A stretch of 64,000 bases of DNA from Halomicroarcula saliterrae (GTDB lineage Archaea; Halobacteriota; Halobacteria; Halobacteriales; Haloarculaceae), in assembly GCF_031624395.1 (NCBI RefSeq), contig NZ_JAMQON010000004.1, positions 385,923 to 449,922 of the forward strand. The letters are read 5' to 3'. Below the pieces are notes generated by a model that was not told the DNA's origin, made no database searches, and was given only the letters and a program-made list of their open reading frames with translations. The translations under genes were made by a program, and so were the position numbers. Positions 23,838-32,618 of this stretch are shown here, one piece after another. Each line of letters starts with the position of its first letter. Position 1 is the stretch's first letter.

Positions 23838-26446
23838 AGTATGTAGAACAGCGGGAACAGGAACAGCCAGACGATGTCCACGAAGTGCCAGTAGAGCCCG
23901 AAGTACTCGATGGCGCTGTCGTCGCCCTGATAGGCCCCGTTCCACGCCCGCACGGTCATGTACGAACAGATGAGCAGCCCGACGACGACGTGGGCGCCGT
24001 GGAGGCCAGTCGTCAGGTAGAACGTCGACGACGCGATGTTCGTCGAGAGGGTCCAGCCGTCCGGGAACTGCCCGCTGGTGAGGTGGAACAGGTGGGTCCA
24101 CTCCAGAGCCTTGTTGCCCAGAAAAGCCAGACCGAGCGCGACCGTACCCGCGAGCGCGGCGACGGTCCCCCGGCGGCTCTCGCGCTCGGCGGCGACCATC
24201 GCCAGCACGACCAGAAAGCTCGACGTGAGCAACAGGTAGGTGTTGATCAGGCCGGGCGTGGTGACGTGAGCGGCGGGAACGAGCTCGTGCCACGCCTCCC
24301 AGCCGTAGGCGACCCGCACGAAGGCGTAGGACCCGACGAACGCGCCAAAGAGGACGATGTCGCTGGCGAGGAAGAACCACAGCCCGAGTTTCGGCTTCTC
24401 GACGCGGGCGAAGGGCCAGCGCTCGGCGATAGCCATCTCCGGCGCGTGGAACGGTTCGCGGGTCAGGCCGAGCAGCGAGCCGACCGTCGCCAGCCCGCCC
24501 GCGGCGGCCAGTGAGACGTAGACCACGCTCCCCGTTCGGACGCCCGAGAGCCCGAGGAAGGTGACGAAGCCGGCGAGTCCGACGAGAACGGGCCAGAAAC
24601 TCGCGTGGCTCGCGTGGGCCCCGCCCGTGGCTTCGTGGGCCGAGGGCGTTCCAGTGGCACGGGTTCGCGTCACCGACGCGGTCCCACCGTCCGGACGACG
24701 ACCGGACGACCCCCGTCCCGCGCCGCTCGTCTCGCCGCCGCCGGACCGCTGTTCCGACGCGGCTCCGGAGCCGTCGGCGGCCACACCCTCTGGCCCCCGC
24801 GTCCGTTCGACAACCGCCGCCTCTGAGAGGAAGGACAGCGAGCCGTCGGCGTAGCTCGGGACGCCGGGGAAGTTCTCCAGGGGCGGCGGTGAAGCGACCG
24901 CCCACTCGGCGGTTCTGGCGTACGCCCAGGGGTTCTCGCCGGCCTCGGCACCGCGCCACAGCGAGGCAAAGAGGTTGTAGAACATGACGAGGAAGCTCGC
25001 ACCGAGGACGAAGCCGCCGACGGTGGCCATCGTGTGGTAGGGCTGGAGCCCCGACGGGTACTCGAAGACGCGCCGCGGGGTCTCCCAGGCGACGAACATC
25101 GGGAAGTAGAGGAGATTGAAGCCGACGAAATACACCGCGAAGTGGAGCTTGCCGAGCGTCTCGTCGTACATTCGCCCGGTTATCTTCGGATACCAGTAGT
25201 AGAGCCCGCCGACCAGCGCCGTCACGCCGGCGACCATCACGTAGTGGAAGTGCGCGACCACCCAGTAGGTCCCCCGGAACTGGTAGTCGAGCACGATGGC
25301 GCCCAGGAAGACGCCGGTGATGCCGCCGACGATGAACAGGACCAGCGCGCCCAGCGAGAAGAGGAACGGCGTCGTGAACCGAACCCGCCCTTTCGCCATC
25401 GTGTAGACGAGCGAGAACACCATCAGGTCGAACGGCAGCGAGATGCCGATAGTAGTCGCCATGAACACCGTCTTGATGGGGAGGTTGATTCCGGTCAGGA
25501 ACATGTGGTGCATCCAGACGGCGAAGCTCTGGACGGCCACGAGCACCATCGCGACGACGAACCACTTGCGGCCGACGAGCCGTCTGCCGGTGAACGTCTG
25601 GAAGCACTCTGCCATCACGCCCAGTGCGGGGAAGAAGACGATGTACACCTCCGGATGGCCGAAAAACCAGAACAGATGCGCCCACAGCAGCGAGGCCCCG
25701 GGGTTGTCGGCGTCGGTCGCCATCGTCGACCCGTCGTTGGCGTACTGGAAGTACGTCGTCCCGATGATGTGGTCCGAGGCCAGAATCACGAGCGCCGCCA
25801 GCAGCGCCGCGAAGGCAAACAGCATCATCCAGACGGTGAGGTTGATAGAGAGCGAGAAGAGCGGGAGGTCCCGCATCCGGAGCCCCTCGGCGCGCATCCG
25901 ATACATCGTCGTCAGGAAGTTCACCGACCCCAGCGTGATAGCGGTCGAGAACATGACGAGCGCCAGCACGACCGAGGTCGCGCCCAGCCCCTCGCCGGGG
26001 ATGTAGGCCGGCGTGTTCAGCGGCGCGTACATCGTCCACCCGCCGGCGAAGGTCGACCCCTGGAAGAAAGAGACGCCCATCAGGACACCCGAAAAGAGGT
26101 AGAGCCAGTACGAGAGGGCGTTCAGTCGCGGGAAAGCGAGGTCGTCGGCGCCGATCTGGAGCGGGACCAGATAGTTGGCAAAGCCGAAGGCAAACGGCGA
26201 GATGAACCAGAACACCATCAACAGCCCGTGCGTGGAGACGGCCTGGTTGTACCCCAGCGGCCCGAGCAGGTCGGCGCCGGGGGTGAGCAGTTCGAGGCGA
26301 AAGAGCAGGGCCAGTAGGCCGCCGAAGACGAGGAAGAACAGCGCGGTGAGGAGATAGAGGACGCCGATATCCTTGTGGTCGGTCGTGAGGAACCACCGGC
26401 GGACGCTGGATTTGGGCGGCAGACCGCCCTCGTGAGCCTCGCTCAT
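23834..26446 (-). CDS. Fused cytochrome c oxidase subunit I/III, 870 aa
   Basis: The N-terminal 560 residues are subunit I: HDLM-type opening TTDHKDIGVLYL, heme a ligand His in QAVSTHGLLMVFWF, HPEVYIVFFPALG with the Cu-B His and cross-linked Tyr, and MHHMFLTG, HFHYVMVAG with the remaining ligands. A Ser/Gly-rich linker follows (about residues 590-640). The C-terminal 230 residues are subunit III (seven TM, with VEKPKLGLWFFLASDIVLFGAFV and GLHGAHVVVGL). It reduces O2 to water and pumps protons. Fusion of CoxA and CoxC is known in haloarchaea. It overlaps coxB and subunit IV by ATGA. Confidence 0.95.
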   Translation of the reverse strand: MSEAHEGGLPPKSSVRRWFLTTDHKDIGVLYLLTALFFLVFGGLLALLFRLELLTPGADLLGPLGYNQAVSTHGLLMVFWFISPFAFGFANYLVPLQIGADDLAFPRLNALSYWLYLFSGVLMGVSFFQGSTFAGGWTMYAPLNTPAYIPGEGLGATSVVLALVMFSTAITLGSVNFLTTMYRMRAEGLRMRDLPLFSLSINLTVWMMLFAFAALLAALVILASDHIIGTTYFQYANDGSTMATDADNPGASLLWAHLFWFFGHPEVYIVFFPALGVMAECFQTFTGRRLVGRKWFVVAMVLVAVQSFAVWMHHMFLTGINLPIKTVFMATTIGISLPFDLMVFSLVYTMAKGRVRFTTPFLFSLGALVLFIVGGITGVFLGAIVLDYQFRGTYWVVAHFHYVMVAGVTALVGGLYYWYPKITGRMYDETLGKLHFAVYFVGFNLLYFPMFVAWETPRRVFEYPSGLQPYHTMATVGGFVLGASFLVMFYNLFASLWRGAEAGENPWAYARTAEWAVASPPPLENFPGVPSYADGSLSFLSEAAVVERTRGPEGVAADGSGAASEQRSGGGETSGAGRGSSGRRPDGGTASVTRTRATGTPSAHEATGGAHASHASFWPVLVGLAGFVTFLGLSGVRTGSVVYVSLAAAGGLATVGSLLGLTREPFHAPEMAIAERWPFARVEKPKLGLWFFLASDIVLFGAFVGSYAFVRVAYGWEAWHELVPAAHVTTPGLINTYLLLTSSFLVVLAMVAAERESRRGTVAALAGTVALGLAFLGNKALEWTHLFHLTSGQFPDGWTLSTNIASSTFYLTTGLHGAHVVVGLLICSYMTVRAWNGAYQGDDSAIEYFGLYWHFVDIVWLFLFPLFYIL

Positions 26447-27231
26447 GCCGGACCACCGCCCGTCGGCGTCTCGGTCCCCGACGCCGCCTCCGCACTCGTG
26501 CTGTCGTTGGCGCTTCCCGAGGTCGTCTCGGGTTCCGTCCCGCTGTACCACTCGGTGTAGGCGTCCTGGGGCATGACTTCGACGTCGGTGGCCATCAGGG
26601 AGTGTCCGCTCCCACACAGTTCGTAGCAGTTGGCCTCGTAGGTTCCCGTCTTCTCTGCGGTGAACCACGCCGAGGTGGTCCGGCCGGGAATCGCGTCGGC
26701 CTTGACGCGGAAGGCCGGGATGCCGAAGTTGTGGAACACGTCCCGGGACGTCACGTCCAGCCTGACGACGCGGTTGCGGGGCACTCGGAGCGTCGTGCTC
26801 TCGTAGCCGTTGGGGTAGACGAACGTCCAGCCGAACTGGTACCCCTCGACGGTTATCCGGATATCCTCCTCGCCCTCGACCTCTGGCCCGTCCTCGATGT
26901 ATGAGAGCTCCATGTAGGTCCAGCCGATGAGCGAGACGACGATGACGGCGCTGATGCCCAGAGAGAGGAACACCTTCCGCCCGCCCGAACCACCCGCGGG
27001 GAGCTCGCCCAGCCGCGGCCGGTCGACGGTGTCCGCGAAGGGGTCCGAATCGTCGGTCGCTCGGTACTTGACCGCGTGATACAACGTGTACACGACGACG
27101 AAGACGCCGACCACAGTTCCGAGGACCAGGAACACCTCGAAGATGCTGTTGAACACCTCCGCTGGGGCGCGAACGTCACCACCGTGGAGTAGGGGACCGA
27201 GTGTGCCCCATGACACCGAGTGACTCACCAT
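26443..27231 (-). CDS. coxB: Cytochrome c oxidase subunit II, 262 aa
   Basis: Two N-terminal TM segments (residues about 27-50 and 87-107) are followed by a cupredoxin domain. The CuA site is complete: an upstream His in DVFHNFGIPAFRVK and CYELCGSGHSLM with two Cys, His and Met. EGYQFGWTFVYPNG is the aromatic region for electron entry. The tail after the domain is Ser/Thr-rich and disordered. First gene of the oxidase operon; the external electron donor, probably halocyanin, is not encoded here. Confidence 0.95.
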   Translation of the reverse strand: MVSHSVSWGTLGPLLHGGDVRAPAEVFNSIFEVFLVLGTVVGVFVVVYTLYHAVKYRATDDSDPFADTVDRPRLGELPAGGSGGRKVFLSLGISAVIVVSLIGWTYMELSYIEDGPEVEGEEDIRITVEGYQFGWTFVYPNGYESTTLRVPRNRVVRLDVTSRDVFHNFGIPAFRVKADAIPGRTTSAWFTAEKTGTYEANCYELCGSGHSLMATDVEVMPQDAYTEWYSGTEPETTSGSANDSTSAEAASGTETPTGGGPA

Positions 27232-27342
27232 AGCTATGCTCGACAGCGTAATGTATTAGATATTCTGGACATCTTTCTGATAGTTCGTATCGATATGCCA
27301 GTGGCGCGAAGGTTTTTCTCCGTTGCCATGTTACGTCACACC

Positions 27343-27864
27343 ATGCCAGACACGCCACCCGATATCCAGGAGACGCAGGACAACGACGTGGTGAGCTCCA
27401 GCGAGGAGTTCGACAACCTCCGGGGTATCCTCGCAGACGGCGTCATCGGTGCCGCCGGCGGGCTGGTCGGAACGGCGATGATGACCGTCGTCTTCCTCAT
27501 CGCCCAGTCGGTAGGCGCCTTCGCACTCACCGACTTCGCCATCCTCACCGAACTGCTCGGGCTGACGGCGTACGTGCCGGCCGTCCTCTTTGGCTTCGTT
27601 ATCTTCCTCGGCGGCGGGATGTTCCCCTGGCCGCTGCTGTTCGCGTCCCTGAAGACGTACCTCCCCGGCGAGTCGAGTCCGATCGAGGGCGCGTTCTTCG
27701 GCGCGGCGATGTGGACCGGCTTCGTGTTGGCCTTCTACACCGACCAGACCGGGCTCTCGCTGGTACTGTACGCCGTCCTGACGCTGGTGGCACACGTCGT
27801 CTACGGGCTCGGGCTCGGCGCGGTGTTCGACTACTTCGAGAGCCGACCGGACTCTATCGTCTGA
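27343..27864 (+). CDS. Membrane protein divergent from coxB (DUF6789-like), 173 aa
   Basis: A polar N-terminus (MPDTPPDIQETQDNDVVSSSEEF) precedes four TM segments with Gly-rich helices (ADGVIGAAGGLVGTAMMTVVFLIA, TAYVPAVLFGFVIFLGGGMF, IEGAFFGAAMWTGFVLAFY, LVLYAVLTLVAHVVYGLGLG). The repeated GAFFGAAMWTGF/GVIGAAGGLVG motif suggests an internally duplicated fold, as in DUF6789 proteins that accompany cox clusters. The ATG at 27343 is preferred; ATG 27328 in frame is possible. Confidence 0.7.
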   Translation: MPDTPPDIQETQDNDVVSSSEEFDNLRGILADGVIGAAGGLVGTAMMTVVFLIAQSVGAFALTDFAILTELLGLTAYVPAVLFGFVIFLGGGMFPWPLLFASLKTYLPGESSPIEGAFFGAAMWTGFVLAFYTDQTGLSLVLYAVLTLVAHVVYGLGLGAVFDYFESRPDSIV

Positions 27865-27923
27865 GACCGTTCCTTTCCGCTGGCGACCACTACGTTTGTG
27901 TTCCCTCGCGTCCACGTCGGGAT

Positions 27924-28631
27924 ATGCACCTCAGCGACGCGACCGCTACCGACGCCGAGGCCGTCGAGACGGACCTCGCATTGCTCCCGGTCGGCAGCAC
28001 CGAACAGCACGGCCCCCACGCGCCGCTGGGCACCGACTCGCTGACCGCACAGGCCGTCGCCGACGCCGCCGAAGCCGCCTACGACAGCGAAGTAGTCGTC
28101 GCTCCGCCGATACACGTCGGCGTCGCCGAGGAACACCGCGATTTCGCGGGGACGCTGTGGGTCAGCGAAGACACCTTCCGTGACTACGTCCGTGAGACGG
28201 TCGCCAGTCTGGCCCACCACGGCTGGACGCAGGTAGTCGTCGTCAACGGCCACGGCGGCAACGTCGGGCCGCTACGAGAGGTCTGTGCCCGGATCACGCG
28301 CCACGACGAGGCCGACGCGTGGGCCTTCACCTGGTTCGACGCCGTCGACGCGCCGGAGATGGGCCACGGCGGCCCCGTCGAGACCAGTCTCCTCCAGCAC
28401 ACCCGTCCGGACCTCGTCCGAGCGGACCGCTTCGAGGAGGCCGCCGACGGGGGTGCCGACGGCTGGGGCGAGTGGGTCAGCGGCGTCAATCTGGCCTACG
28501 ACACGAGCGAATTCAGCGAGAACGGCTGTGTCGGCGACCCCGGCGAGGGGAGCGCCGAGCGGGGCGACGAGCTACTCGACGAGGCGAGCGAGGCGCTCGC
28601 GGCACTGCTCGACCGCGTCGCGCGACGGTGA
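27924..28631 (+). CDS. Creatininase-family amidohydrolase, 235 aa
   Basis: LLPVGSTEQHGPHAPLGTDSLTA holds the metal ligands (E, H and D); VVVNGHGGNVGPLREV holds the second His/Gly loop, and HGGPVETSLLQHTRPDLV carries the Glu-containing third block. In archaea members act as ArfB, deformylating an early riboflavin/F420 intermediate; others are creatininases. No riboflavin gene is adjacent, so ArfB is inference. The ORF ends on the base before the convergent DUF5790 gene's stop. Confidence 0.85.
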   Translation: MHLSDATATDAEAVETDLALLPVGSTEQHGPHAPLGTDSLTAQAVADAAEAAYDSEVVVAPPIHVGVAEEHRDFAGTLWVSEDTFRDYVRETVASLAHHGWTQVVVVNGHGGNVGPLREVCARITRHDEADAWAFTWFDAVDAPEMGHGGPVETSLLQHTRPDLVRADRFEEAADGGADGWGEWVSGVNLAYDTSEFSENGCVGDPGEGSAERGDELLDEASEALAALLDRVARR

Positions 28632-29072
28632 TCAGGCCTCGGCCTCTTCGGCGTCCGCGTCCGCCTCGGCGTCCGCCGCATCGTCCTCGAACTCCTCTAG
28701 GGTGCTTCGGAGCTGTGGAATCGTCGACGTGAGGCCACCGACCTGCTCGCGGGCGTCTTCGACGTCTTCGATGAGGGCCTCGACGCTCGCTATGTCTTCG
28801 GCGAGGTCGTCGGCGTCCTCGAAGGCGTCGGCCCGCTCGCCCATCGTGTACCACTTCTTGGCGTCACGCAGGTGGTCCTCGGCGTCGCCCACGTCGAGTG
28901 CTGTCTTGAGCGCGTTGAGCACGCCGAGCGTGTTGTCGGCCTCGACGTCCCACACGGCGTCGCCGTCGGGGAGCGCCCCGCGGGCCTCGGCCAGCGACGC
29001 CTCGACGTCGCTTCGCATCTCGGTTGCGGCCTCGCCGAACAGCTCGTCGTCGTCCAGACTGGTCTGACTCAT
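28632..29072 (-). CDS. DUF5790-type acidic helical protein, 146 aa
   Basis: MSQTSLDDDELFGEAATEMRSDVEASLAEARGALP and LNALKTALDVGDAEDHLRDAKKWYTMGERADAFEDADDL match the haloarchaeal DUF5790 family; the second half (LIEDVEDAREQVGGLTSTIPQLRSTLEEF) is a coiled coil, and the tail is a run of Asp, Glu and Ala. No membrane or signal segment. Function unknown. A Gly/AT-rich promoter area (GGGATTAAAAGC, 29094-29105) precedes the start. Confidence 0.75.
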   Translation of the reverse strand: MSQTSLDDDELFGEAATEMRSDVEASLAEARGALPDGDAVWDVEADNTLGVLNALKTALDVGDAEDHLRDAKKWYTMGERADAFEDADDLAEDIASVEALIEDVEDAREQVGGLTSTIPQLRSTLEEFEDDAADAEADADAEEAEA

Positions 29073-29178
29073 AGGTAACAGTTCACGTGGGAGGGGATTA
29101 AAAGCCCGCCTGAAAGTGAAAGTGAAACCGCACGACGTGAACGGGTGGGTTTTCGAGAAACCGAAAAGCTCCCCTGGC

Positions 29179-30261
29179 TCAGACGCCGTCGGCCGCCGGC
29201 GGCTCCCCGTCGTCGAACTCGTCCGCCCGGATATCGCTTCGAACCTCGGGCAGCGGGTCCAGGGGCTCGTCGATGTCACCCAGCACGAGCATCGCGTAGT
29301 AGCGCAGGAACGCCTGCAGCGGGACCTGGATGAGGGAGGTCACCAGCAGGAGCATCAGGACAAACAGCACGACCATGACGGCGAAGAGCGCCAGCACGAG
29401 CGTCCCGCCGGCGAGCCCGACCCAGTGGGAGAAGAACCAGCAAACTGCGGCCACCAGAACGAACGGAATCGCGACGAGCACGGTTGCGACGAACCCGAGG
29501 ATACTCGCGATGATACCGACGCCGATTGCCAGCACGACGGAGAAGGCGAGATACGCGAGATACTGCTTGACGTTTCGGCGCATCGACCCCAGAAGGCGCT
29601 TCCAGCTCGCGAGCACCCCGCGGTCGCTCGTGAGCATCATCGGAATCACGAACATGTTGGTAAAGCCGGTCGCGAGGCCCTGGAAGAGCCCGACGACGAG
29701 GAAGAAGACGATGGCCAGGGGGAGGATGGCGAACACCCCCTCGACGGTGATGTTGTCTACGTTCCCGCCGAAGGCGGTGACGAAGACGGTGTAGAGAAAG
29801 CCGACGACGAGCAGGAGCGAGAGCGCCGTCAGGGCCAGTCGGAACACGAGCAGCCGCAGGCCGTTGCCGACGTTCTCGCGGAGGTACCGTCGGACGTGGA
29901 CTTCACGGGAGACGAGCGACTGGACGAAGACGAACTCCATGAGGTTGCTTAGGAGCGCGAAAACGAGCACGAGCGACAGTGCCAGACCGATGATGACGAA
30001 CAGCTCCGTCCCGAACTCGGCCAACACGCCGTCGACCGTCGTCGGGGCCCCGTCGGGGAAGGACTGGCCGCCGTCGGCCGGCTGGTCCTGCCCACCGAAG
30101 TTTCCGACGTTCTGGAGCCCGTTGAACCCGCCGCCACCGCCGCCGATGAAGAAGACGACGACCGCCAGTTTGAGCCAGGTCTTGGCGGCGAAGGGTAACA
30201 GGAACGACTTCGTCGCGTCTATCGCGTCGCCGATATCGTCGATTGCGTGGAGGGGCATCAC
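29179..30261 (-). CDS. Polytopic membrane protein (DUF7544-like), 360 aa
   Basis: MMPLHAIDDIGDAIDATKSFLLPFAAKTWLKLAVVVFFIGG is the haloarchaeal DUF7544 N-terminus, followed by a Gly/Gln-rich external loop. Six further TM segments lie near residues 86-110, 140-165, 175-200, 240-265, 270-290 and 300-325. LEFVFVQSLVSREVHVRRYLRENVGNG is a conserved cytoplasmic loop. The tail is acidic. Function unknown. Confidence 0.7.
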   Translation of the reverse strand: MMPLHAIDDIGDAIDATKSFLLPFAAKTWLKLAVVVFFIGGGGGGFNGLQNVGNFGGQDQPADGGQSFPDGAPTTVDGVLAEFGTELFVIIGLALSLVLVFALLSNLMEFVFVQSLVSREVHVRRYLRENVGNGLRLLVFRLALTALSLLLVVGFLYTVFVTAFGGNVDNITVEGVFAILPLAIVFFLVVGLFQGLATGFTNMFVIPMMLTSDRGVLASWKRLLGSMRRNVKQYLAYLAFSVVLAIGVGIIASILGFVATVLVAIPFVLVAAVCWFFSHWVGLAGGTLVLALFAVMVVLFVLMLLLVTSLIQVPLQAFLRYYAMLVLGDIDEPLDPLPEVRSDIRADEFDDGEPPAADGV

Positions 30262-30297
30262 ATCAACTGTACGGCGGGCGCGTGTAAAATTTTCGTA

Positions 30298-30654
30298 CTA
30301 TTGGGACGGTGTACCAACCGAATCGACCTGCATCAGCGGGTAGCCGTCTTCCATCGCCATGCTCGTCTCGACGGTGACGCCCTCGTAGTCGATGGTCATC
30401 GAGACATCCAGGAAGCGCCCGGTCAGCTCGGTGTAGTCGGCGCCGGCGTTCTCGATGGCCTCCCGGAGCGGCTCCGCACGGACCGCGACGGTCACGGACT
30501 CACAGTAGGGCTGGTTCTCGATGGCCTCCTCCATGGCTCGGGCCAGCGAGTCGGCGCTGTCGGGACTCACCGGCGTGCCGGCGAACTGGTGGTAGAGCGA
30601 CCCGAACTTGATTCCGGCCTCGAAGCAGGCGGCCTGCGGGGCTGTCGGCTCCAT
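30298..30654 (-). CDS. mptD: Archaeal dihydroneopterin aldolase MptD, 118 aa
   Basis: AACFEAGIKFGSLYHQFAGTPVSP at the start and MEEAIENQPYCESVTVAVRAEPL, GADYTELTGRFLDVSMTIDYEGV match the archaeal MptD family (about 115-120 aa), which converts 7,8-dihydro-D-neopterin to 6-hydroxymethyl-dihydropterin for the folate or tetrahydromethanopterin pathway. It is cytoplasmic and oligomeric. It stands alone between a membrane-protein gene and azf. The start codon is the only Met that leaves the family's full length. Confidence 0.85.
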   Translation of the reverse strand: MEPTAPQAACFEAGIKFGSLYHQFAGTPVSPDSADSLARAMEEAIENQPYCESVTVAVRAEPLREAIENAGADYTELTGRFLDVSMTIDYEGVTVETSMAMEDGYPLMQVDSVGTPSQ

Positions 30655-30659
30655 AGCCG

Positions 30660-30674
30660 TACTGGTGGCTGTAC
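30660..30674. repeat. Single copy of the 3050-3129 palindrome arm
   Basis: TACTGGTGGCTGTAC here is identical to 15 bp of the palindrome at 3051-3065. A perfect 15-bp match by chance within 64 kb is unlikely. No second arm is near, so it reads as a solo end left by loss or truncation. It sits just upstream of mptD's start, in the mptD-azf divergent gap. Confidence 0.4.
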
Positions 30675-30821
30675 CGTGGTAAGCGATTCGCTACCCGACG
30701 GCCTCGCCTGCCGGCGGTACGACGGTAACGGCTCGCTGGCCGTCCGACAGTACCGTCGGCTGTGTGGGACATACTGGAACCGCAAGCTACCTATTGTGTC
30801 ATGACTATCCACCCAATACGA

Positions 30822-31595
30822 ATGGACGACCCGGTTCTACTCACAGGTGCGGGCGGCGCGGTCGGGGAGGCCATCCTCGAGGGCCTCGGGGAGGATTACT
30901 ACTGGAAGCTCATGTTCCACAATCCGCCCGCAGAGCAGCCCAACCACGAGTACCTCATCGGCGACGTCGACAACCCCGACGACGTCAGGGAAGCGGTCGC
31001 GGGCGTCGGCGCGGTCATCCACCTCGCCGGGGACCCCCGTCCGGAGGCCCCCTGGGACTCGGTGCTCTCGAACAACATCGACGGCACCCAGAAGCTCTAC
31101 GAGGCCGCCGTCGAGGAGGGCGTCGAGAAGTTCGTCTTCGCCTCCTCGAACCACGCCGTCGGCTCCTTCGAGACCGACCAGCGAACCCCGGACATGTACC
31201 GGCCGGAGGACGACTTCCGCCTGGACGGCACCGAGTTTCCCCGACCCGGCAACCTCTACGGCGTCTCGAAGGCCACCGGCGAAGTGCTGGGTCGCTACTA
31301 CCACGACGAGCACGGCATCAAGGTCTGTAACATCCGCATCGGCAACCTCACGCGTGGCCACCCGCCCATCGACTACGAGCGCGGCCAGGCGATGTGGCTC
31401 TCCTACCCCGACTGCGCCCACATCCACCAGTGCGCGCTGGAAGCCGACTACGAGTTCGAGATCGTCTACGGCATCTCCGACAACGACCGCAAGTACTACT
31501 CCATCGACCGCGCCAAAGAGGTCCTGAACTACCGCCCGCAGGACAACTCCGCACACTTCGACGGCGAAAACCGAGTGGTTGAGCCCGATGCTTAG
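30822..31595 (+). CDS. azf: NAD-dependent glucose-6-phosphate dehydrogenase (archaeal zwischenferment), 257 aa
   Basis: An extended short-chain dehydrogenase: LLTGAGGAVGEAIL is the NAD fold, VIHLAGDPRPEAPWDSVLSNNIDGTQKLYEAA and FVFASSNHAVG, then NLYGVSKATGE with the catalytic YxxxK. DNDRKYYSIDRA is the C-terminal block. The closest known relatives are haloarchaeal Azf enzymes, which start the oxidative pentose phosphate pathway with NAD. A TATA-like CTACCTATT lies about 30 bp before ATG 30822, favouring it over ATG 30801. The last 101 bp before the tail are duplicated at 39094-39194, and the final RVVEPDA codons come from the integrated element. Confidence 0.88.
   Translation: MDDPVLLTGAGGAVGEAILEGLGEDYYWKLMFHNPPAEQPNHEYLIGDVDNPDDVREAVAGVGAVIHLAGDPRPEAPWDSVLSNNIDGTQKLYEAAVEEGVEKFVFASSNHAVGSFETDQRTPDMYRPEDDFRLDGTEFPRPGNLYGVSKATGEVLGRYYHDEHGIKVCNIRIGNLTRGHPPIDYERGQAMWLSYPDCAHIHQCALEADYEFEIVYGISDNDRKYYSIDRAKEVLNYRPQDNSAHFDGENRVVEPDA
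31473..31573 (+). repeat. Left attachment-site copy (101-bp repeat) in azf
   Basis: Identical over 101 bp to 39094-39194; it begins at the ATC codon of GISDND in azf and ends at the Arg codon of GENRV. Beyond it the DNA differs but the encoded C-terminus is kept (RVVEPDA against RVVEPDV). Together the two copies frame the low-GC element as direct repeats left by site-specific recombination. Confidence 0.9.
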
Positions 31596-32074
31596 AGGTT
31601 TCTAACGCCGTTTTAGAGATTTCGTCCGTTCCGCTGACATAGGCACTGTTACTCTCTGAGACGTGATACTCAGAGTGGCCTATCTCGTAGTCATACACAG
31701 CCTGTCTGGTGGGCACTGCCATCCGTCGATTCGCTCGTAGTATCCACCTGACGGGTAATCATTCTTCCGACCGTTCAAGTCACTCTGTGGTTCTGAGCAT
31801 AGCAGATTGCTCGTGATGTATGACTTCACGGGATTGGCATACAGTGTTGGGGGTGCTATGCCACTGTGACAGCAGTAGTATTGTGGCCAGTCGGTTCGGC
31901 GGCGACACTCGTTAGTCAGTCGCAGAGCGACGTGACTGCCTCGGTCGCTCGCTCGAACACGACATGACCAGTGAGAAGGTTCCATCACAGGGATGGATTC
32001 AAACACGAGATGTTTCTGAAGCACTGGCAAGACTTCCACATCCGTTGATATAGCAGGTGGTCAATACGTTAAAC
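31596..32074. other. Left end of the element, no confident gene
   Basis: The 479 bp after the azf stop hold only fragmentary reverse-strand frames (for example YITSNLLCSEPQSDLNGRK on 31.70-31.85 kb and AVYDYEIGHSEYHVSESNS in another frame at 31.59-31.72 kb). Neither has a promoter or a recognisable family. A broken gene spread over two frames is possible. The only other feature is the TGATATA box (32045-32051) for the gene at 32075. Confidence 0.45.
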
Positions 32075-32488
32075 ATGACTGGTGATGAGTCGGAGAAGGA
32101 CCCCTCTGAACATCTCGCTACAGGGTCGGGACAGGTGGTCGACGGGATTTCAGACACGTCCACAGGACTGAAGAATATTGGTGTCTCTGTGTGGGAATGG
32201 TTCGGGAATCACCCTGTAGTCAGGTGGTTTGTAGGGCTACTACTGGGGTGGTTCGTGATGCAGGGTGTGTTAGAGTTCACTGGAACTGTCTATCAGTTTT
32301 TCTTTACCCGAGTAACCCCTGTAACTGGTGATATCAATGTTCGGACGACACCGCTCCCACTGGGGCTGTCAATCAATATTCTATTTTTTCTCTGGCTGGT
32401 AACGACCTACGCCGCTGTCGCTCGGATTATTCGTCTTCGACAACGGATTGAAGAACTGGAACAGCAGGCAGGTAGTCAGAAAGAGTAA
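32075..32488 (+). CDS. Two-TM membrane protein of the element, 137 aa
   Basis: MTGDESEKDPSEHLATGSGQVVDGIS is a polar start; WFGNHPVVRWFVGLLLGWFVMQGVLEFTGTVYQFFF is TM1, LSINILFFLWLVTTYAAVARII TM2, and RLRQRIEELEQQAGSQKE a short C-terminal coiled coil. TTGATATAG about 27 bp before the ATG gives a leaderless promoter, so ATG 32075 is chosen over an upstream GTG. Small 2-TM proteins with a coiled tail occur in haloarchaeal plasmids and viruses; the role is unknown. Confidence 0.7.
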   Translation: MTGDESEKDPSEHLATGSGQVVDGISDTSTGLKNIGVSVWEWFGNHPVVRWFVGLLLGWFVMQGVLEFTGTVYQFFFTRVTPVTGDINVRTTPLPLGLSINILFFLWLVTTYAAVARIIRLRQRIEELEQQAGSQKE

Positions 32489-32618
32489 ATCAGGGGTTGC
32501 TATTCTGCCGATGTGTCGGAACACACGATAACTCTTAACCAACAAAAAGGAGTTGTCAGCGTCCTCTGTTGGTTAACAGAACAGCCACACGTACAACACT
32601 CGAAGGAATGGGCGTCAA

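Noticed and set aside
23100..27864. Oxidase cluster as a horizontally acquired island
   Set aside because: Composition matches the flanks, gene order is normal for haloarchaea and no repeats or integrase are near.
31348..31722. Reverse-strand frame across the left attachment site
   Set aside because: Most of it is the antisense of azf; the start has no promoter and the protein has no family.
31680..32039. Reverse-strand frame of 119 aa at the element's left end
   Set aside because: Cys/Arg-rich composition typical of shadow frames and no promoter; kept only as a possible gene remnant.
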